Shown piece by piece: positions 43,924-58,900 of a stretch of 64,000 nt of DNA. This stretch comes from Branchiostoma floridae (Eukaryota; Chordata; Leptocardii; Amphioxiformes; Branchiostomatidae). The position numbers and the translations under genes are program-made. Where the stretch lies: positions 6,473,204-6,537,203 of the forward strand of contig NC_049997.1 in NCBI RefSeq assembly GCF_000003815.2. The letters are read 5' to 3'. The notes beneath the pieces are model-generated. The model was not told the origin of the DNA and made no database searches. It worked only from the letters and a program-made list of their open reading frames with translations. Positions within the stretch are counted from its first letter, which is position 1. Every line of letters starts with the position of its first letter.

Positions 43924-46900
43924 ATGGCTGAAAAACGGCTGAAGCAGGTATGTTATTTGTTTTTATTTTTCTGTTGTTTTTTAAATTTCTTTTATTCTTG
44001 TGCGTAGGTCAAACTGCTGTGGCAAGGTAGCTTCCTCAACCCATAGAAAGCTTCCCCTCGGCAGGGTTTGAATTCGAAAATAGTAGAGAGCATTAATTCT
44101 ATATTTCATGATAATTTGTTTGATGTTGTAGCAATGATTGTTTGTGTACTAGCACTTCATTGTATGCGGCAACCTCTTGTTGATCTTACATATACATACA
44201 ATATTTACCTGTTTGTACTTATCCTATTATAAAAATTCTTGCAGTTGCGACAAGTACTAGACTGTTTTGTTTTACGATTGTTTTGTTTTTAACTTTCACA
44301 TTTGTCAATCAACTATTTTTCTATCATTGAAGATTTTTCATATAATATACATTTGTCCTGAATGACACTTGATAGCTTTTGCCAGGCAAGCGTAAGCTTG
44401 CGTGGCTAAAAAGACAAAATAAGTGCCCGTCAGTAGGAGAGGGGTACGACTACAAGCGTTCAATGCCAGTCTGACGTCGTATACATATCTACAACAACAT
44501 TTAAATGCGCCGCCAGTGTACCTTTGGGCACAATTTTTTTGCTAGTTGTGGAACGGCACCAGGACTGGTGTTCAGTCTGTATCTATACTGCACTACAGGC
44601 CACTACAGTCGCTCGGCTCGTTGGCTAATAGTATGTTATTTCTGTTGTTCTTTTGCTTTTGTTTTATTCAAATTCATTTAAAGAGCATCAGACAAAGAGC
44701 ACATATGCTTATATGAGTCTTCTGCTCAATAAAACATAAAAAAAACATAATAGACAGAGTCAACAAAGAGAACTTATGAACGAACTAAAAACAAGATAAC
44801 GGCAGTACAGACACAAGGCCGCAATTGAATTGAAATAAGTGAATCGTCCAGTCTTTGAAATGTAACATTAGTTAAACAAATGGTTAAGAATTTGACAGTT
44901 TATGGATTGTGGGAGGGAAGGGCTGTCGACGTCCATAAGCAGTAGGGTACAGTCAGATGAAGTAAGGGGGTCAGATGAGAGTATTTTTTCTAGGTTTTAT
45001 CTTCTCTCCCCCTTTATGCTAAGATTTAGAACTGTGCCAATGTGTGTCGTTTTCTGTCACAATTTCATCTTCACCATTGACGTATGGGATCGTGTGGCGC
45101 AATCATTAAGGTGTTTGACCCAGACCCCAGAAGTAACGGGTTCGAAACCGCTGATGTGTCACCGATCTTGTGCCCTTGGGAAAGACACTTTACACGACAT
45201 TCCCCACTTCACTCAGGTTAAAATGAGTATCTGGCTTTGGTTAGGGCCATCTCTGGATAGGACGTTAAATGGAGAGCCACACCTCGAGCACTTAGAGAAA
45301 AGAGTAGTGGTCTTCCACGGTGTGAGTGGTTCAAAACCACTAGTCCCATGGTTGAACCTGGGGCAATTACTGTCGTATTGAGGTCACCTGAGTGGCGCTG
45401 AATGGCAGCTCGCTCCAGACCTTTGAGATTTAGCCCGCCTATTGTAAGCTCTGCGCAATTCAGCCGCTGGCTGCGAAGAGAGAGTAACAATAACTATTAT
45501 TATTTGTGTGGCCAGCTTTTTTCAAAAGGATTCGTTATTGATCTACAGACACTGTGTGATGCTGCTGAACGCGGTGATACAGTCAGAGTGAAGCAGCTGA
45601 TAGAGGAAGGAGCCAATCCTAATAATGCTGCTGATGACCATTTGGTATGTGACATCATGTCCTCTGTCCTCTGATGCATTTTGTAGATTTTGTTTGTGTC
45701 TGACACATGACAATATCATGATTTCAACTATCTTCGAATATGTCGGGACATGGCATCATAATCATATAAGGGGGAATTATAAGGGCGAGACTAATGCATG
45801 TATGTAAACACCATGCATCATGTTGTAATACTTGTGATTGATTGATTGATAGAAAAATAGAATGATAGAAGGTAAGAAATGTGAACAAACGTGTTTTTCA
45901 GTAGTCAATGATGCAAGACAATACATGATACATTAAATGATGTCGATACAATGCTTTGAAACTTCCTTCACCCTCTCTTATTATCTTGTAATACATGATA
46001 CATTTACACTGTCTACACTGTTACGCTAAATTGAAGACCATCTAACTGTTTTACAGAAAAGGACTCCCCTGCACCTGGCAGTTGAGAAAGGGCACCATGA
46101 AACTGTATCAGCTTTACTGGCAGCTGGGGCAGATGCGAATATCCAGGACTATGAGGTGTGTAGATTTACTGTCACTTTTCCCTTTAAAAACAGCATGTGT
46201 GATGTCACATTGATCTTTTCAAAGTACTTCCAACAGAATCATAGTTGCGATGTGTACGTGAATGTGCAAGTTGTGGAACGGCACCAGGATTGTTGTCCCT
46301 TAGCTTTTCACCGGACAATCTACCGTTACTCTCAAGTAGACTGAGACGGCTGTAGTCTCATTTATTGCTGAGACTCTCCTTCCAACTATCTTCAAAAACT
46401 CAGCCTCTAAGATTGCTTTATTTCTCTGGAATTGATAACTTTGTTCCTAATAACACTTTCATACACGTTGCGCCTTTAGACAGGCAGTCATTGGCCTACA
46501 TTTTTAATCAATTTGTCTACGATGTTTGACAAATTGTCGTGCAATTATCCGGCATTGGTGAATTTTCGATGGACTAATAATTGAGTAAATGGGAGCCGGT
46601 TGGGGATAGCTACAGACAGATGGAATATTGCTGTCACATATGGTCTGAAGCTTCCCAGAGCTCCCTAATATGTCTCAAAAGAGTACAAAACCGCGTACGG
46701 AATCATGTTGGGAGTGACTTGTTCACTACATTACAACCCCTCTCTCAAAGACCTAACTTAGCAAGCCTGGCGCTACTCTACTTCAATGGTAAATGCTCAG
46801 CAGAACTTCACTCTCTCGTACCTCCACAAGGAAGGACACGTTTTGACACTTCCACGGAAGCAAATCATCCCTTCTTCCTCCATAAGTCACCTCTTAATAG

Positions 46901-49900
46901 GAAGTCCAACGCCGATACTTTTGTTCCTAGAACTACATCATTTCGGAACAAGTTTCCACGGGATTGTTTCCCTTTGGGGTACAATCTAAACGTTTTCAAA
47001 TCAAAACGTCTGTCGTCATAATTCTGTGAAGTAACGAAAAGGTATGAGAAGCTCCTTAAGCCTTGTTTAGTGGTGAACCCTAAGCATAAATTAGATTGCC
47101 TGTTGTGATACATCATATTTTCCCATTGTACCGGTGCCACGCATAATTTCACATACATCTTGTGAAGCATCAAGTTAACTATAATGTATCAGAAAAGTTT
47201 GTTTTTATGTCACCAATGCAGCTGTACTTCGGTCCATCCTGTTGCCATACTGACTGTCATCTGTTCTATTTTACAGCAAAGAACTCCCCTGCACCTGGCA
47301 GCTAAGAGAGGCCGCAATGAAACTGTATCAGCTTTACTGGCAGCTGGTGCAGATGTGAATGTACAGGACAGGCAGGTGGGTAAAATTGTGGTTGTGTATC
47401 ACATGTTGCAGTGGTATCATGTGAAATTCCACTTTCCATAATTTAGTTGGATATTTCATATAAGTCATTTAATTCCAATTCAACATCATTCTGTACTTCG
47501 TTTGTGCGAAGTTTGTTCCCAATTATCAAAGACCACCTGATCTGTTTTACAGCAAAAAACTTCCCTGCACCTGGCAGCTGAAAAAGGCCACCATGAAACT
47601 GTATCAGCTTTACTGACAGCTGGTGCAGATGTAAAGGCATGGGACATAAGGGTAGGTTGATTGATTGTTGTAATACAGCACATATTCCTGCAACTTCAAG
47701 GAATATTTTACAATGTCACTATATTTCGTTATGATTTTCTAGAGGCAGACTCCAAGTAAACTACAATGTATCAACAATATTGTTATATTTCATTCCATCG
47801 AGTTGTCCTACCGTATGATGTTTTTCTTTCACGGCAAAGAACTTCGCTGCACCTGGCAGCCCTGTATGGCCACCATAAAACTGTAACAGCTTTACTGGCA
47901 GCTGGTGCAGATGTGAATAGACATGACACGTTGGTAGGTAAATTGACTGTTGCAATACAGCACAATGCCCCTGTAACTTCAAAGAATATATTACAATGTC
48001 ATCACTTTTGTAGAGGCGGTCTAACTGAAGGCAATGTATCAAATTTGTCACTGACACAATTGTATGTGTTTTACAGCGAAGAACTCCCCTGCACCTGGCA
48101 GCTGAGAATGGCCAACATGAAACTGTATCAGCTTTACTGGCAGCTGGTGCAGATGTGAATGGAAGGGACAAGTGGGTAGGTAGATTGACTGTTGTGATAC
48201 ATGTTTGTATTTTTAGCTTCGCCAAGAAGATTATGTTTTTGCCTGACTTGGGTCTGTATGTAGGTCAACAGGATATAACTCGAGAAATTGTGGATGGAAC
48301 TTTTTTTATTTTTTGCAGATGTGTAGCGGTTGTTGAAAGGCATGCCTAGTTCGAAAATGGGTTACCTGGCGTTTTCCTACGGTACATTAGCGAGCTTGGT
48401 ATTTTTTTTTGTTTTTTCGGGAAGCATAAGTCAAAATGTAGCTGGGCGATTTCCACGATATTTGGCAGGTGTTTAGCGCTTGTGGAAAGGATTGTCATGT
48501 GCAAGAATGGTTTAGCTACCTTTTACCTATGGTGCTGTAGCTGGCTTTGTATGTAAGTGCGTTTGTCTGTATGCAAGATAACTCGAGATGTTCTTGATGG
48601 ATGCTAATGATATTTAGTTGATAGGTAGGGGACACAGAAAGGAAGGTCAAGTTCGATAATGGGCCTCCTGGCGACTTGTTTTGGTACTGCAAGTGAGCAT
48701 CAAAGTTTGCGCCTAAATTTTCCAGAAGTGCCAGGTTCATGATTTTTTAATGGTGGATAGCTGTTGGTACTAGGAGTCAATGGTCTAATTTTGGGCCCCC
48801 TAGCAGCTTGTTTGGAACTGCAGTGGGTCTTATAGTTTGTAGCTTTTAAGAAGGATAACTGCAGAGGAGATTGATGGATATTTTTTGTTTTTGGTAGCTA
48901 GGTACTTTGGTTGATTATCAACATCTATTTGATATAATTACTTAGGGAAAGTTATCCAATTAACAGAAATAAACAGTGTTTTCTATATACAGATGCATCT
49001 CATTTTGACCTATATTTAAGGACACAGCTGTTTGCCAGATGTTTTGCCTGAGAAGCCTTGTGACCTGGACGCCCTAACACTGTGAAAATCCTCTTGACAA
49101 GCATGAAATTCTGATTGACCAGGGATGCTACCACTGAGGTCATCTTTGGTCACAGTCCAATGCCCCCTATCATCAATACTATTAGGCCAGGCTGGAGTCT
49201 GGTAGAGACTACATGATTTTAACAAAGCACTATGAAAGTTGCGCTAGAAAGTATCACAACAGTGTACATAATTCCATTGTCACCAGTTGGCCAAGAAGGT
49301 TATCTTTGGAAGCATTTGTGGGTTTGTGAGGAACACAAGTTCATGCAGTCATCTGCTATTTTGGTAGGTACTATTTAGTAATACATGAAAAAGACCTTAA
49401 AGTATTAATAAAGGCATGATTATTTGCGAAGGGATGTGTTCGATGAACTCTAGTTCAACTTGATCTTGTATAGGTAGTCTTAATCAGCTGCAAGTTATAG
49501 TACGAATGCCTCGAGTAGAATCAAACTCCAGTCTGTCCTCATGACACGTGTTATACAGAAAATGACTCCCCTGCACCTGGCAGCTGAGAATGGCCACCCG
49601 AAAACTGTATCGGCTTTACTGGCAGCTGGTGCAGATGGGAATGTACAGGACGATGAGGTGGGTTCATTATTTTTTGTAGGTTGACCGTTGCTGTGCATCA
49701 CATGTCCTTGTACCACAATAGTATACATGATCAGTCTCATGTATGATGCAATTTGATAATGTGCGCATTTCCTCAAACAATATGTCACATACGGTATTCA
49801 TTCCATGCTGTTACCATGCTGAACAGTTAAATTCTGTTGACTGCCATACTGAATACGATATGAAATGTATTACAGCGAAGAACTCCCCTGCACCTGGCAG

Positions 49901-52900
49901 CTGAGACTGGCCACCATAAAACTGTTTCAGCTTTACTGACAGCTGCTGCAGATCTAGGTGTGAAGGTACAGGACATGTTGGTAGGTTGAATGACTGTTGT
50001 GTTGGCTCACTCGTTTCTATATCAGCATGTACATCGGTATGATTTTTAATACATTGATCTTGTAGAGGCAGTCTGTCAGCTGCAATTTAGTAAAAATGCC
50101 TCCTACAGAATTATACCTAAAGTATGTCTATCCTGACACACTGAAGACCACTGACTTTTCCAGCAAAGAACTCCCCTGCGCCTGGCAGCTAAGAGAGGCC
50201 ATCATAAAAATTTATCAGCTTTACTGGTATCTGGTGAAGATGTGAATGCACAGGACAGCGTGGTAGGTGGATTGACTGAAATGTTTTGGACTATACCACC
50301 TTGTAAGTACAATTTAGTGAAAATGTAAATGTCTCAGACTTAACGTAACTTTAAACTTTTGATACTTTACATTATGTAATGAAATGATATCTAAATATTT
50401 CAAGGAGACATAAAACGGTTGTAGTTAAGACAAAGTCAAAGACATTAAAACTACGACGTGGGTTAAAAAATACTCTAGTTATGAAGTAAAATCCAATGTA
50501 TGTTCTCTGTTGTATGACATTTTGCAAATAATCATGTCATTACAGTCATCATGTAAAAGTTCATATTTACCTTGATCATAAAACATTGTCAGAAACCTAA
50601 ATGTACTAAAGTCCAGCCTGCCAATATGCTGAAGAGATCTGATGTGTTTTACAGCAAGGAACTCCGCCGCACCTGGCAGCTGAGAAAGGCCACCATGAAA
50701 CTGTATCAGCTTTACTGGCAGCTGGTGCAGATGTGAATGCACGGGACAGGCAGGTGCGTGGATAGACATGTTGTGCATCACATTATCATGTGAAATTTCA
50801 CCTTCATTTTCACTTGCACCTTTAAGTTTGATACAAAATAATTTCATAATGTAATGCTGAAGACCATCTGATGTGTTTTATAGGGAGGAACTCCTCTGCA
50901 CAGGGCAGCTGAGAAAGGTCACCACGGAACTATATCAGGTTTCCTGGCAGCTGGTGCAGACGTGAATGTACAGGACACATTGGTGGGTGGATTGGATATC
51001 ATACAAAATGTGCGATACAACCTTTACCTTGAATCACCGCTAATGCCATGTTGAGTTGATTATATTGACGATATCCTCTGGCTCTGGCGACCCCAAAACA
51101 AATGATCAGGTCGAGTTTCATGTATGCACCAGGACCTGAACCCGACCTAGACCTGAATTTTCAGTATCGGTACACACTCCTACCAACAATAGATTTTTTA
51201 GTTTAAATTGTTCTTTTACGTCTTTTCTTTTACTTGAGATTTACTTTGTCATACTATGGCATTTGTTATTTGTTTACAGATATTTATTTTTCAATCTACT
51301 GCATATATTTTCCCATTCTACAGCTGCTTTGTACGATTTACAGAATCAAAAAAAAATTATACGCGCGGGGATGTCATGACTTCGAAAACAATACACAACA
51401 CTTAGGTTGAAAATGTAGAAAAAAGAACATGGTGATCTTTAGAAATGTTCAATGTCAGTAATGTTCATAAGCTATGATTGATTAAAAATACATGTGAAGC
51501 CTATACTAAGGTCATATTGCAAAGCATTGAGTCCACCTTTGGGGGCTTCGTCCAGCCATAGTGGACGCTGTCAAAATCTAACTCAACAACTAAAATGTAT
51601 ACAAATGCCACTGACACATTTTAGTCTGTTCATTCTGTTGCCATAATGAAGACCACCTGATGTGTTTTACAGCAAAGAACTGCGCTGCACCTGGCAGCCC
51701 TGAATGGCTACCATAAAACTGTATCAGCTTTGCTGGCAGCTGGTGCAGATGTGAATGTACATGACTCTGAGGTAGTTACATTTATTGTTGTCATGGTAGC
51801 CACGTGTCATTGTAATACATGCATTAGTATCATATATGATATAATTTAACCCCATCTAGACTGGCCTATTTTGACCCCCCCTCGTAATTTCAAAACGGCT
51901 TGGGTTTGCAGACAATGATGTGCTAGTAAAGTTGAATATTTGTTTTTGCAATTTTGGTGTCAATATGACGTAATATCACGTAAGTATGACGTCATCATGC
52001 AATTTTCTGGGCTAAAAACCGTTTAGATTGGGAATTTCCGGTATAGTTAATACTTAATGTGTTTGTTTAATGCATTTAAGGGTATATTATTGATTGTATT
52101 TTACCTTTGCTAATAAAATGTTGCGCCATTTTGGATTTTGACCAATGACGCCATCAAATTAGCAGCATAAATTATGAATATCTAATCATAAATGTAACAT
52201 ACAATTACATAAGATGTTAATAATATATATAGAGAAGTATGTGTGGTCTGGCAACAAAACCTTGAAACATCATTATTCAAACTGAAATTGGTAAATTTGG
52301 TAAAATAGAACTGTCAGAAACCCGTTGCCATGTCAAGATTTTTTGTACAATTATTTCCAACAATATCTTAGGAAAGTCACAAAGTTCCGTAGTCCTAGTC
52401 GTTCGGCAGTTATACGACGTCAAAGTTGGCGCAGGCACTTTTAGCCTTCCCCCGTCTAGCTGGGGTTAACAACGTAGGCGTTTTTTCAACCAGTGTGGTG
52501 AATCACATTTTTCTGAAGACATCTGTTTTACCGCAAGAAACTCCCCTGCGTGCAAGATTCCACGCTCATTTTGTTGTCTCTGAGTCAGATATAATTTAAT
52601 GAAAATTCCTCAGAAATAACGTTATTAGTTTTAACTTTTGATACTTTCATTACGAGGCGACATGACATCGAAAGATTTCAAGTAGAAATGAAAACAACAA
52701 TGTTGGTCTTAGCTAAACTTCCGGATTCCCTCCCTCTCGACTTTGAGAAAGAGCCTGTTCAGAAGTACTGTGGTATGACGTTTACAAATAATTCTGTCCT
52801 GTGAGTCATCATGTTAGAATTCATGTTTGCATTGAGCAGCATTGTCACCAAACTAAATGTGCTTCCGTCCATCCTGCCAATTAATATACTGAAGACATCT

Positions 52901-55900
52901 GATGTGATTTACAGCAAGGGACTCCCCTGCACTTGGCAGCTGAGAAAGGCCACAATCTAATTGTATCAGCTTTACTGAAAGCTGGTGTAGCTGTGAATGT
53001 ACGGGACACATGGGTAGGTATATAATGTATTCATGTAGGTAGGTTAATACACTAGACTGGTATAATCAGTTCAGTTCATCATCGGAGAGGTGACACCAGA
53101 GAGGAAAACGTCAACTATGACAAACTTAGAAAACTTGGTCCTTCGGCTTTGTTTTCATTATGTTTTTCCAGTGAGGCTTAGTTTTTCCAGTGAGGCCTAT
53201 TTTTTTTCAAATCCGAGAACCAACAGATTAAATGGTGTGGCCCTAATTCTCTCTCTCTATAGGCCAACTGTAATGTAGCAAAATCAGTCAATCCTGGTTA
53301 AAGGAAGACAATTGATATTTGATTTTTTTTACAGCAAAGAACTCCCCTGCACCTGGCAGCTGAAAAAGGCCGCCATGAAACTGTATCATCATTAGTTACA
53401 GCAGGTGCAGATGTGAATGTACAGGACCATGAGGTAGGTAGATAGATAGACTGTTGTTGTGCCCATGTTACACTGTATTATCATGTGAGATTTCATATTA
53501 AGTTAGATATTTTAATACAAAATAATGTAAATGCAATCAATATTTGTATTGTACTCAACTCTGCATGTTGCCATACTGAAGACTGCTATGTTTTACATGC
53601 AGGGAAAAAGTCCCCTGCACCTGGCAGCTGAAAAGGGCCACTATGACACTGTATCAGCTTTACTTAGAGCTGGTGCAAATATGCATATACAGGACAAGTG
53701 GGTAGGTGGATTAAATATCACACAAAATATGATATGCAACCTTTATCTTGAACTACCAGTAAGACATATTTATTATTGATATTCATTTTTATGTGTGACT
53801 TTAAAAAGAATACATAACACTTGTCATTTGAGGTGCAGAAAAGTGGAGCAATTGAAGATCTTTAGAAATGTTAAATGTCATTAGTGATGTTCGCAGCATT
53901 AGATGTGATTGATTGATTGAAAATAATTGTGGAATGATTGTAAACTTAAAGGTTTTGCACAGCATTGATTCCACTTGGGAACGCAAACAGTTGGGGGCTA
54001 GTTGCTTCTTGCCACAGTGGACTTAACACCTCTAGCTATATCTGATCACCTTACTGTTGTTGAACTCAAACTGAACTGTAGTTTTGAAGGAAAAGTTGTG
54101 AAAAATGTAGACTGACCAAGGTTTCCAGGCCACAGTGGCAATTATTGGCCTGGCCTTCCAGTGTCCGATAATTCAGTGAAATACAGCCTAATTGAGCAAA
54201 CATCATGCAAAATTGGACTATGATCAAATTCACGTGTTAGTAGAGGTTATTTTGTTTTATGTTCACTCATGGACTATATCAATGTCTTTGGTTCACCGCA
54301 ACACTGCCTTATAACAGATTACAAGTACCCATACCACTTTATTTTTTTACATTTAATGAACTTGACAGGAACATGGTTAGATGGTTCAGTTAAAATTTGC
54401 TACGTCCAGTTTAATTCGGGGCTCCCAGTTTCATTCCTAGAGTGACCTCCCAAATCTCAGCAACACCGTTCTCTTATCATTTTTACAATCAGCAAATCTG
54501 CGAAATTCCGATTGTCGTATTTTGTACAGATCTGCTCGAGTCTTCACTGGAGCGGTGTCTTCTCGGTAATTTACGAATCCGTTAAGTCCGAGGGTTATAC
54601 ATAATTGTAAGTTTCCAATGGCTATGCGTAATTATGCATAAGGTTCCATGGGTCATGCATGCTTATGCTTGTGCCAAGTATTATGCATAGCCATTGGAAC
54701 CTTATGCATGGTTATGCATAACCCTGGAACCTTATGCATTGAATATGTACAGTTATGCCAATTTAGACTAATCCCCAGGGGCTCTTTATTGGCTGCTACG
54801 TATTTCTTACACCGATTTTACTTACAGCTTATGATATCAGCCCACCTGGGTGTATGGCTGCTGAGATAAGGGTATAAGGGTGGTCACTACAGAATAAATC
54901 AGGAACTCCCGAATTAAACCGGAGGGTGTTTTGACTGTTCTTAGACATATAAGTTCTAGATACACTAGTTTACGCAATGAATCATTCACGTTTCACGAAG
55001 CAAGTACAACATATTTCAAAAGACTCGATGCTACAGACAGATTTACACATTCATTAAGATGTCAGAACTCCAATAATGCAAAAATAGGCAAATGCGTCAA
55101 GGACTGCTTTGCTATTAGAAAGAATATTGAAGCTAATGGTTAGCCTACTTCATTATGATGACCATGACTATATGAAGACCATCTGACATTTTTTTCAGGA
55201 AAGGACTCCCTTGAACCTGGCAGCTCCAAATGGCCACCATAAAACTGTTTCAGCTTTACTAACAGCAATTGGTGCTGGTTTCAACATATTAAGTCAAGTT
55301 GAGGTATGCAGATTGTCTATTGTGGCACATTGTACATCAAACTCATTTTACTGTATTTGTATTGTGTACTTTCACTTCTGTGCTACTGTTGACATTGGCA
55401 TGTACAGTATACAAACATGTACATCACTGTGTATACTAAACATTACTATTGTGCAGAAAAACTCTCTCCTCGTCAGTGCAGCCAATGACGGTCACCATAA
55501 AACTGTATCAGCTTTACTGGCAGCTGGTGCAGATGCGAACACATTGCCACAAAGTGAGGTATGCTGACTGGTGATTGCTTAATGCTTTGGTTTAAGTGCT
55601 ACTGGCCTATGTTGACACTGTCAACAACACTAACATGACATTGTTTATTTAACACTGTCTGTATTTGTGCACATCTATGCTACTATACTCAAGACTATCG
55701 TATTTGTTTTACAGAAACACTCTTTTCTGATCAGTGCAGCTAAGAATGACGACCATAAAACTGTAAGAGCTTTACTGGCAGCTGGTGCGGGTGTAAATGT
55801 ACAGGACAGGCAGGTGGGTCGATTGACTGAAGATTGACTGCTCCTCACGTCTACTAACACTGTCACCAATAATGCTTCTGAGAACCAGTTCATCCTGGTG

Positions 55901-58900
55901 TCTTACCGAATACCAACGAATGCCTTTTAAAGCAAATGACTTTCCTCTACCGGAAAGCCAGAAGGGCACGTCTTGTGTAGTCTGATGTAGACTTCTAATC
56001 TCCCTCCTTGGTACTGCAGAGACTCAGAAAAAAAAAACTGCAGTGTTCTTCTCTAAATATTCATCATCTTCTTCATCAGAAAAAAACACAAAAAGCACAC
56101 GTCACCTGAAAAAGTAAAGAAAATGATATATTTTATATATATTTTTGTAAAATTTGTCAACAAATGTATTATTTTCAGAAGAACACTGCAGTTTTGTGAA
56201 CTTTGATAACCATTTTTGATGTGAATATTTGTATCGATGTTCCACCTATGTTTATGAAACAATTTTTTGCAGAATTTAGAATAATTAGAATTCTCATGGA
56301 CTTCTTTAGCCAGTTTACAATTCAAGAAGAAATTTTCCGTGTGTGTAATGTGCAGCCACAGTTAAAATCATTATCTGTTCAAGACTGTTGTTTCATGTAT
56401 ATTGAAAACATGTTTTAAAAAGACACTCCAAGACACACCAATACTTGCTACACCATAAACACCATGATGGCTGGGACCAGACTGAGGTCTCGTAGTTTAC
56501 GTTGAATTTAGGTGGTGATTTTATAGTACCACCATGGTCTTTACGTCGACTACAATGTAAAAAAAAATGTCACCAGCACAATTCTACTTTCTGTTACCAT
56601 ACTGAAGATCACCTGATGTGTTTTACAGCAAAGAACTCCCCTGCACCTGGCAGCTGAGAATGGCCACCATAAAACTGTATCAGCTTTACTGGCAGCTGGT
56701 GCAAATGTGAATGTACAGGACAAATGGGTAGGCATAAAAGAATTGTATTCATGTAGATTGACTGAAATGTCGTGAATCACATGTTCACCACTGTACCGCA
56801 CGTACACCATGCTTGCGTTCCCTCACATTTCCACTTGTTAACACATCTTTTGTAATTCTAGTCAATTACATTATGTACATAAAAAATGTCACCAACAATG
56901 TACTTCAGTACGTCCGGTACCATTGCCATTCAACTTTTTGAATCGCATCTAATGTGTTTTACAGCAATGGACTCCATTGTACCGGGCAGCCCTGTATGGC
57001 CGAAATGAAACTGTATCAGCTTTACTGACAGCTGGTGCAGATGTGAATGTACAGGACAGACAGGTAGGTAGAATGTCTGTTGTGATACATGTGTACAGTA
57101 TACATCACATTTTTCCCACTGGACCGCTATGTATGATTTCTCATTAAGCTTTAGTACAAAGCTAAAGTTTTTCCAACACAAATTTATACATGGATCGGAT
57201 TTTCAAGGACCACTGTCGCATTCTTGAACATCAATACTGATGAACAATCACTTCAGAACGTAAACTTACAAGAGTTACAAACACGTGATCTTATTGACAT
57301 GTGGTCTTCCGGAAACGTGACGTCAGCAATTGGTCAACCGTACCAGGTTGTTTCTAACTCCACCGTCTCTGTTCAGTGATGGCTGGTGTGCCCTGATGTA
57401 TATGGCCTCCTTTATACCTCTCATAGAGTGTTAAGGAACCAGGTTATCCATTCAAAGTGACGTTCTTTCTACTAGGGCAACTCGCCTTCACTGCTTATAG
57501 TTACACAAAAAGATCTCCTGTCTTCCTCGAATCGTCTTTTGATTCTTTGCTCTCCTGGTCTTTTCGTTGTCACACATAATCACTTCTTCTTACACGAAAC
57601 ACATGAAATACACTCACACTCACACACGTTTTCAGGCATGCATCGGCATTACGCAACCATCAACGTATAATTACGAAAAAAACACTCTTCACGAAACCAA
57701 CTTAATGAAGTATAAACATCCACTGCAAAATGTAAAAAAGTCACTAGATTCATTGTCTTCGAAAGACCTACGAACATACCAAATATCAAAACAGTCCATC
57801 CAGACATACCCCGGTTATCTTGCGGACAGACGACGACCACCCGGACATAGAAACAGTAATCGCTAAAAATACGTTTCAATATATCAAGAATGTCCTTAAC
57901 GCAATTGTACTTCATTCCATCCTGTTGCCATACTGAAGACCATCTGACGACTGTTTTACAGCAAAAGACCCCTTTGCAACTGGCAGCTTGGAATGGTCAC
58001 CATGAAACTGTATCAGCTTTACTGACAGCTGGTGCAGATGTGAATGTACAGGATGATGAGGTAGGTAGACTGTTGGGGTGCATCACGTACATTTTGCTGA
58101 CTTTTATCATGTGAGATTTCACTTTAATTTTGTAGTTTGGTATTTAATGAAAAGTCATGTAATCAACATGCATAGTCCACCCTGTTTCCATAACAAAGAC
58201 CACATGATGTTTTTTTCAGCAAAAGACTCCCCTGTATTTGGCAGCTGAGAGAAGCCGCCATGACACTATATCAGCTTTACTGACAGCTGGTGCAGATGTG
58301 AATGTACAGGACAAATGGGTAAGAAATGTGGTAAAATGTGGTGATTCACATGTTCCCCAAAGTACCACATTCACCATGCTTGCTTTCCCTCGCCTTTGCA
58401 CATCTTTTGTAAGTCTAGTCTACATTATGCATATAACAAAATGGAATAGAATGGATGAGATGGTAGGTAGAGCTACATTATTTTATTAAAATGCCTCCGA
58501 CAGAATCATTCCCTAATCTATTCTGTCATACTGCAGATCACTTGTAAACTACAGTACATTCTGTTGCCATACTGAAGACCATCTGATGTGTTTTACAGCA
58601 AAAGACTCCTCTGCTTCTAGCAGTTGGAAATGGCAATCATAAAACGGTATCAGCTTTCCTGGCAGCTGGTGCAGATGTGAATAAACAGGACGATGGGGTG
58701 GGTAGGTTGACTGTTGCTTTGCATCACATGTTCCGGTACAAGTGTTTCAGTATCATGTAAAATGTAATTATATAATTTATGCATTTCTTCAAACAGTATT
58801 GTCACATTTTAAGTCATTCAGTCCATTCTGTTACCATACTGAAGTCATCTGATGTGTTTTAAAGCAAAGAACTCCCCTGCACCTGGCAGCTAAATATGGC

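Noticed and set aside
45086-45160. tRNA gene in the ankyrin-gene intron
   Set aside because: Same reasoning: a SINE body follows directly and the cloverleaf arms pair poorly.
47761-48225. 154-aa minus-strand frame, and similar antisense frames across the ankyrin array
   Set aside because: They recur opposite every repeat-exon ('SAPAASKA') and are shadows of the sense coding sequence.
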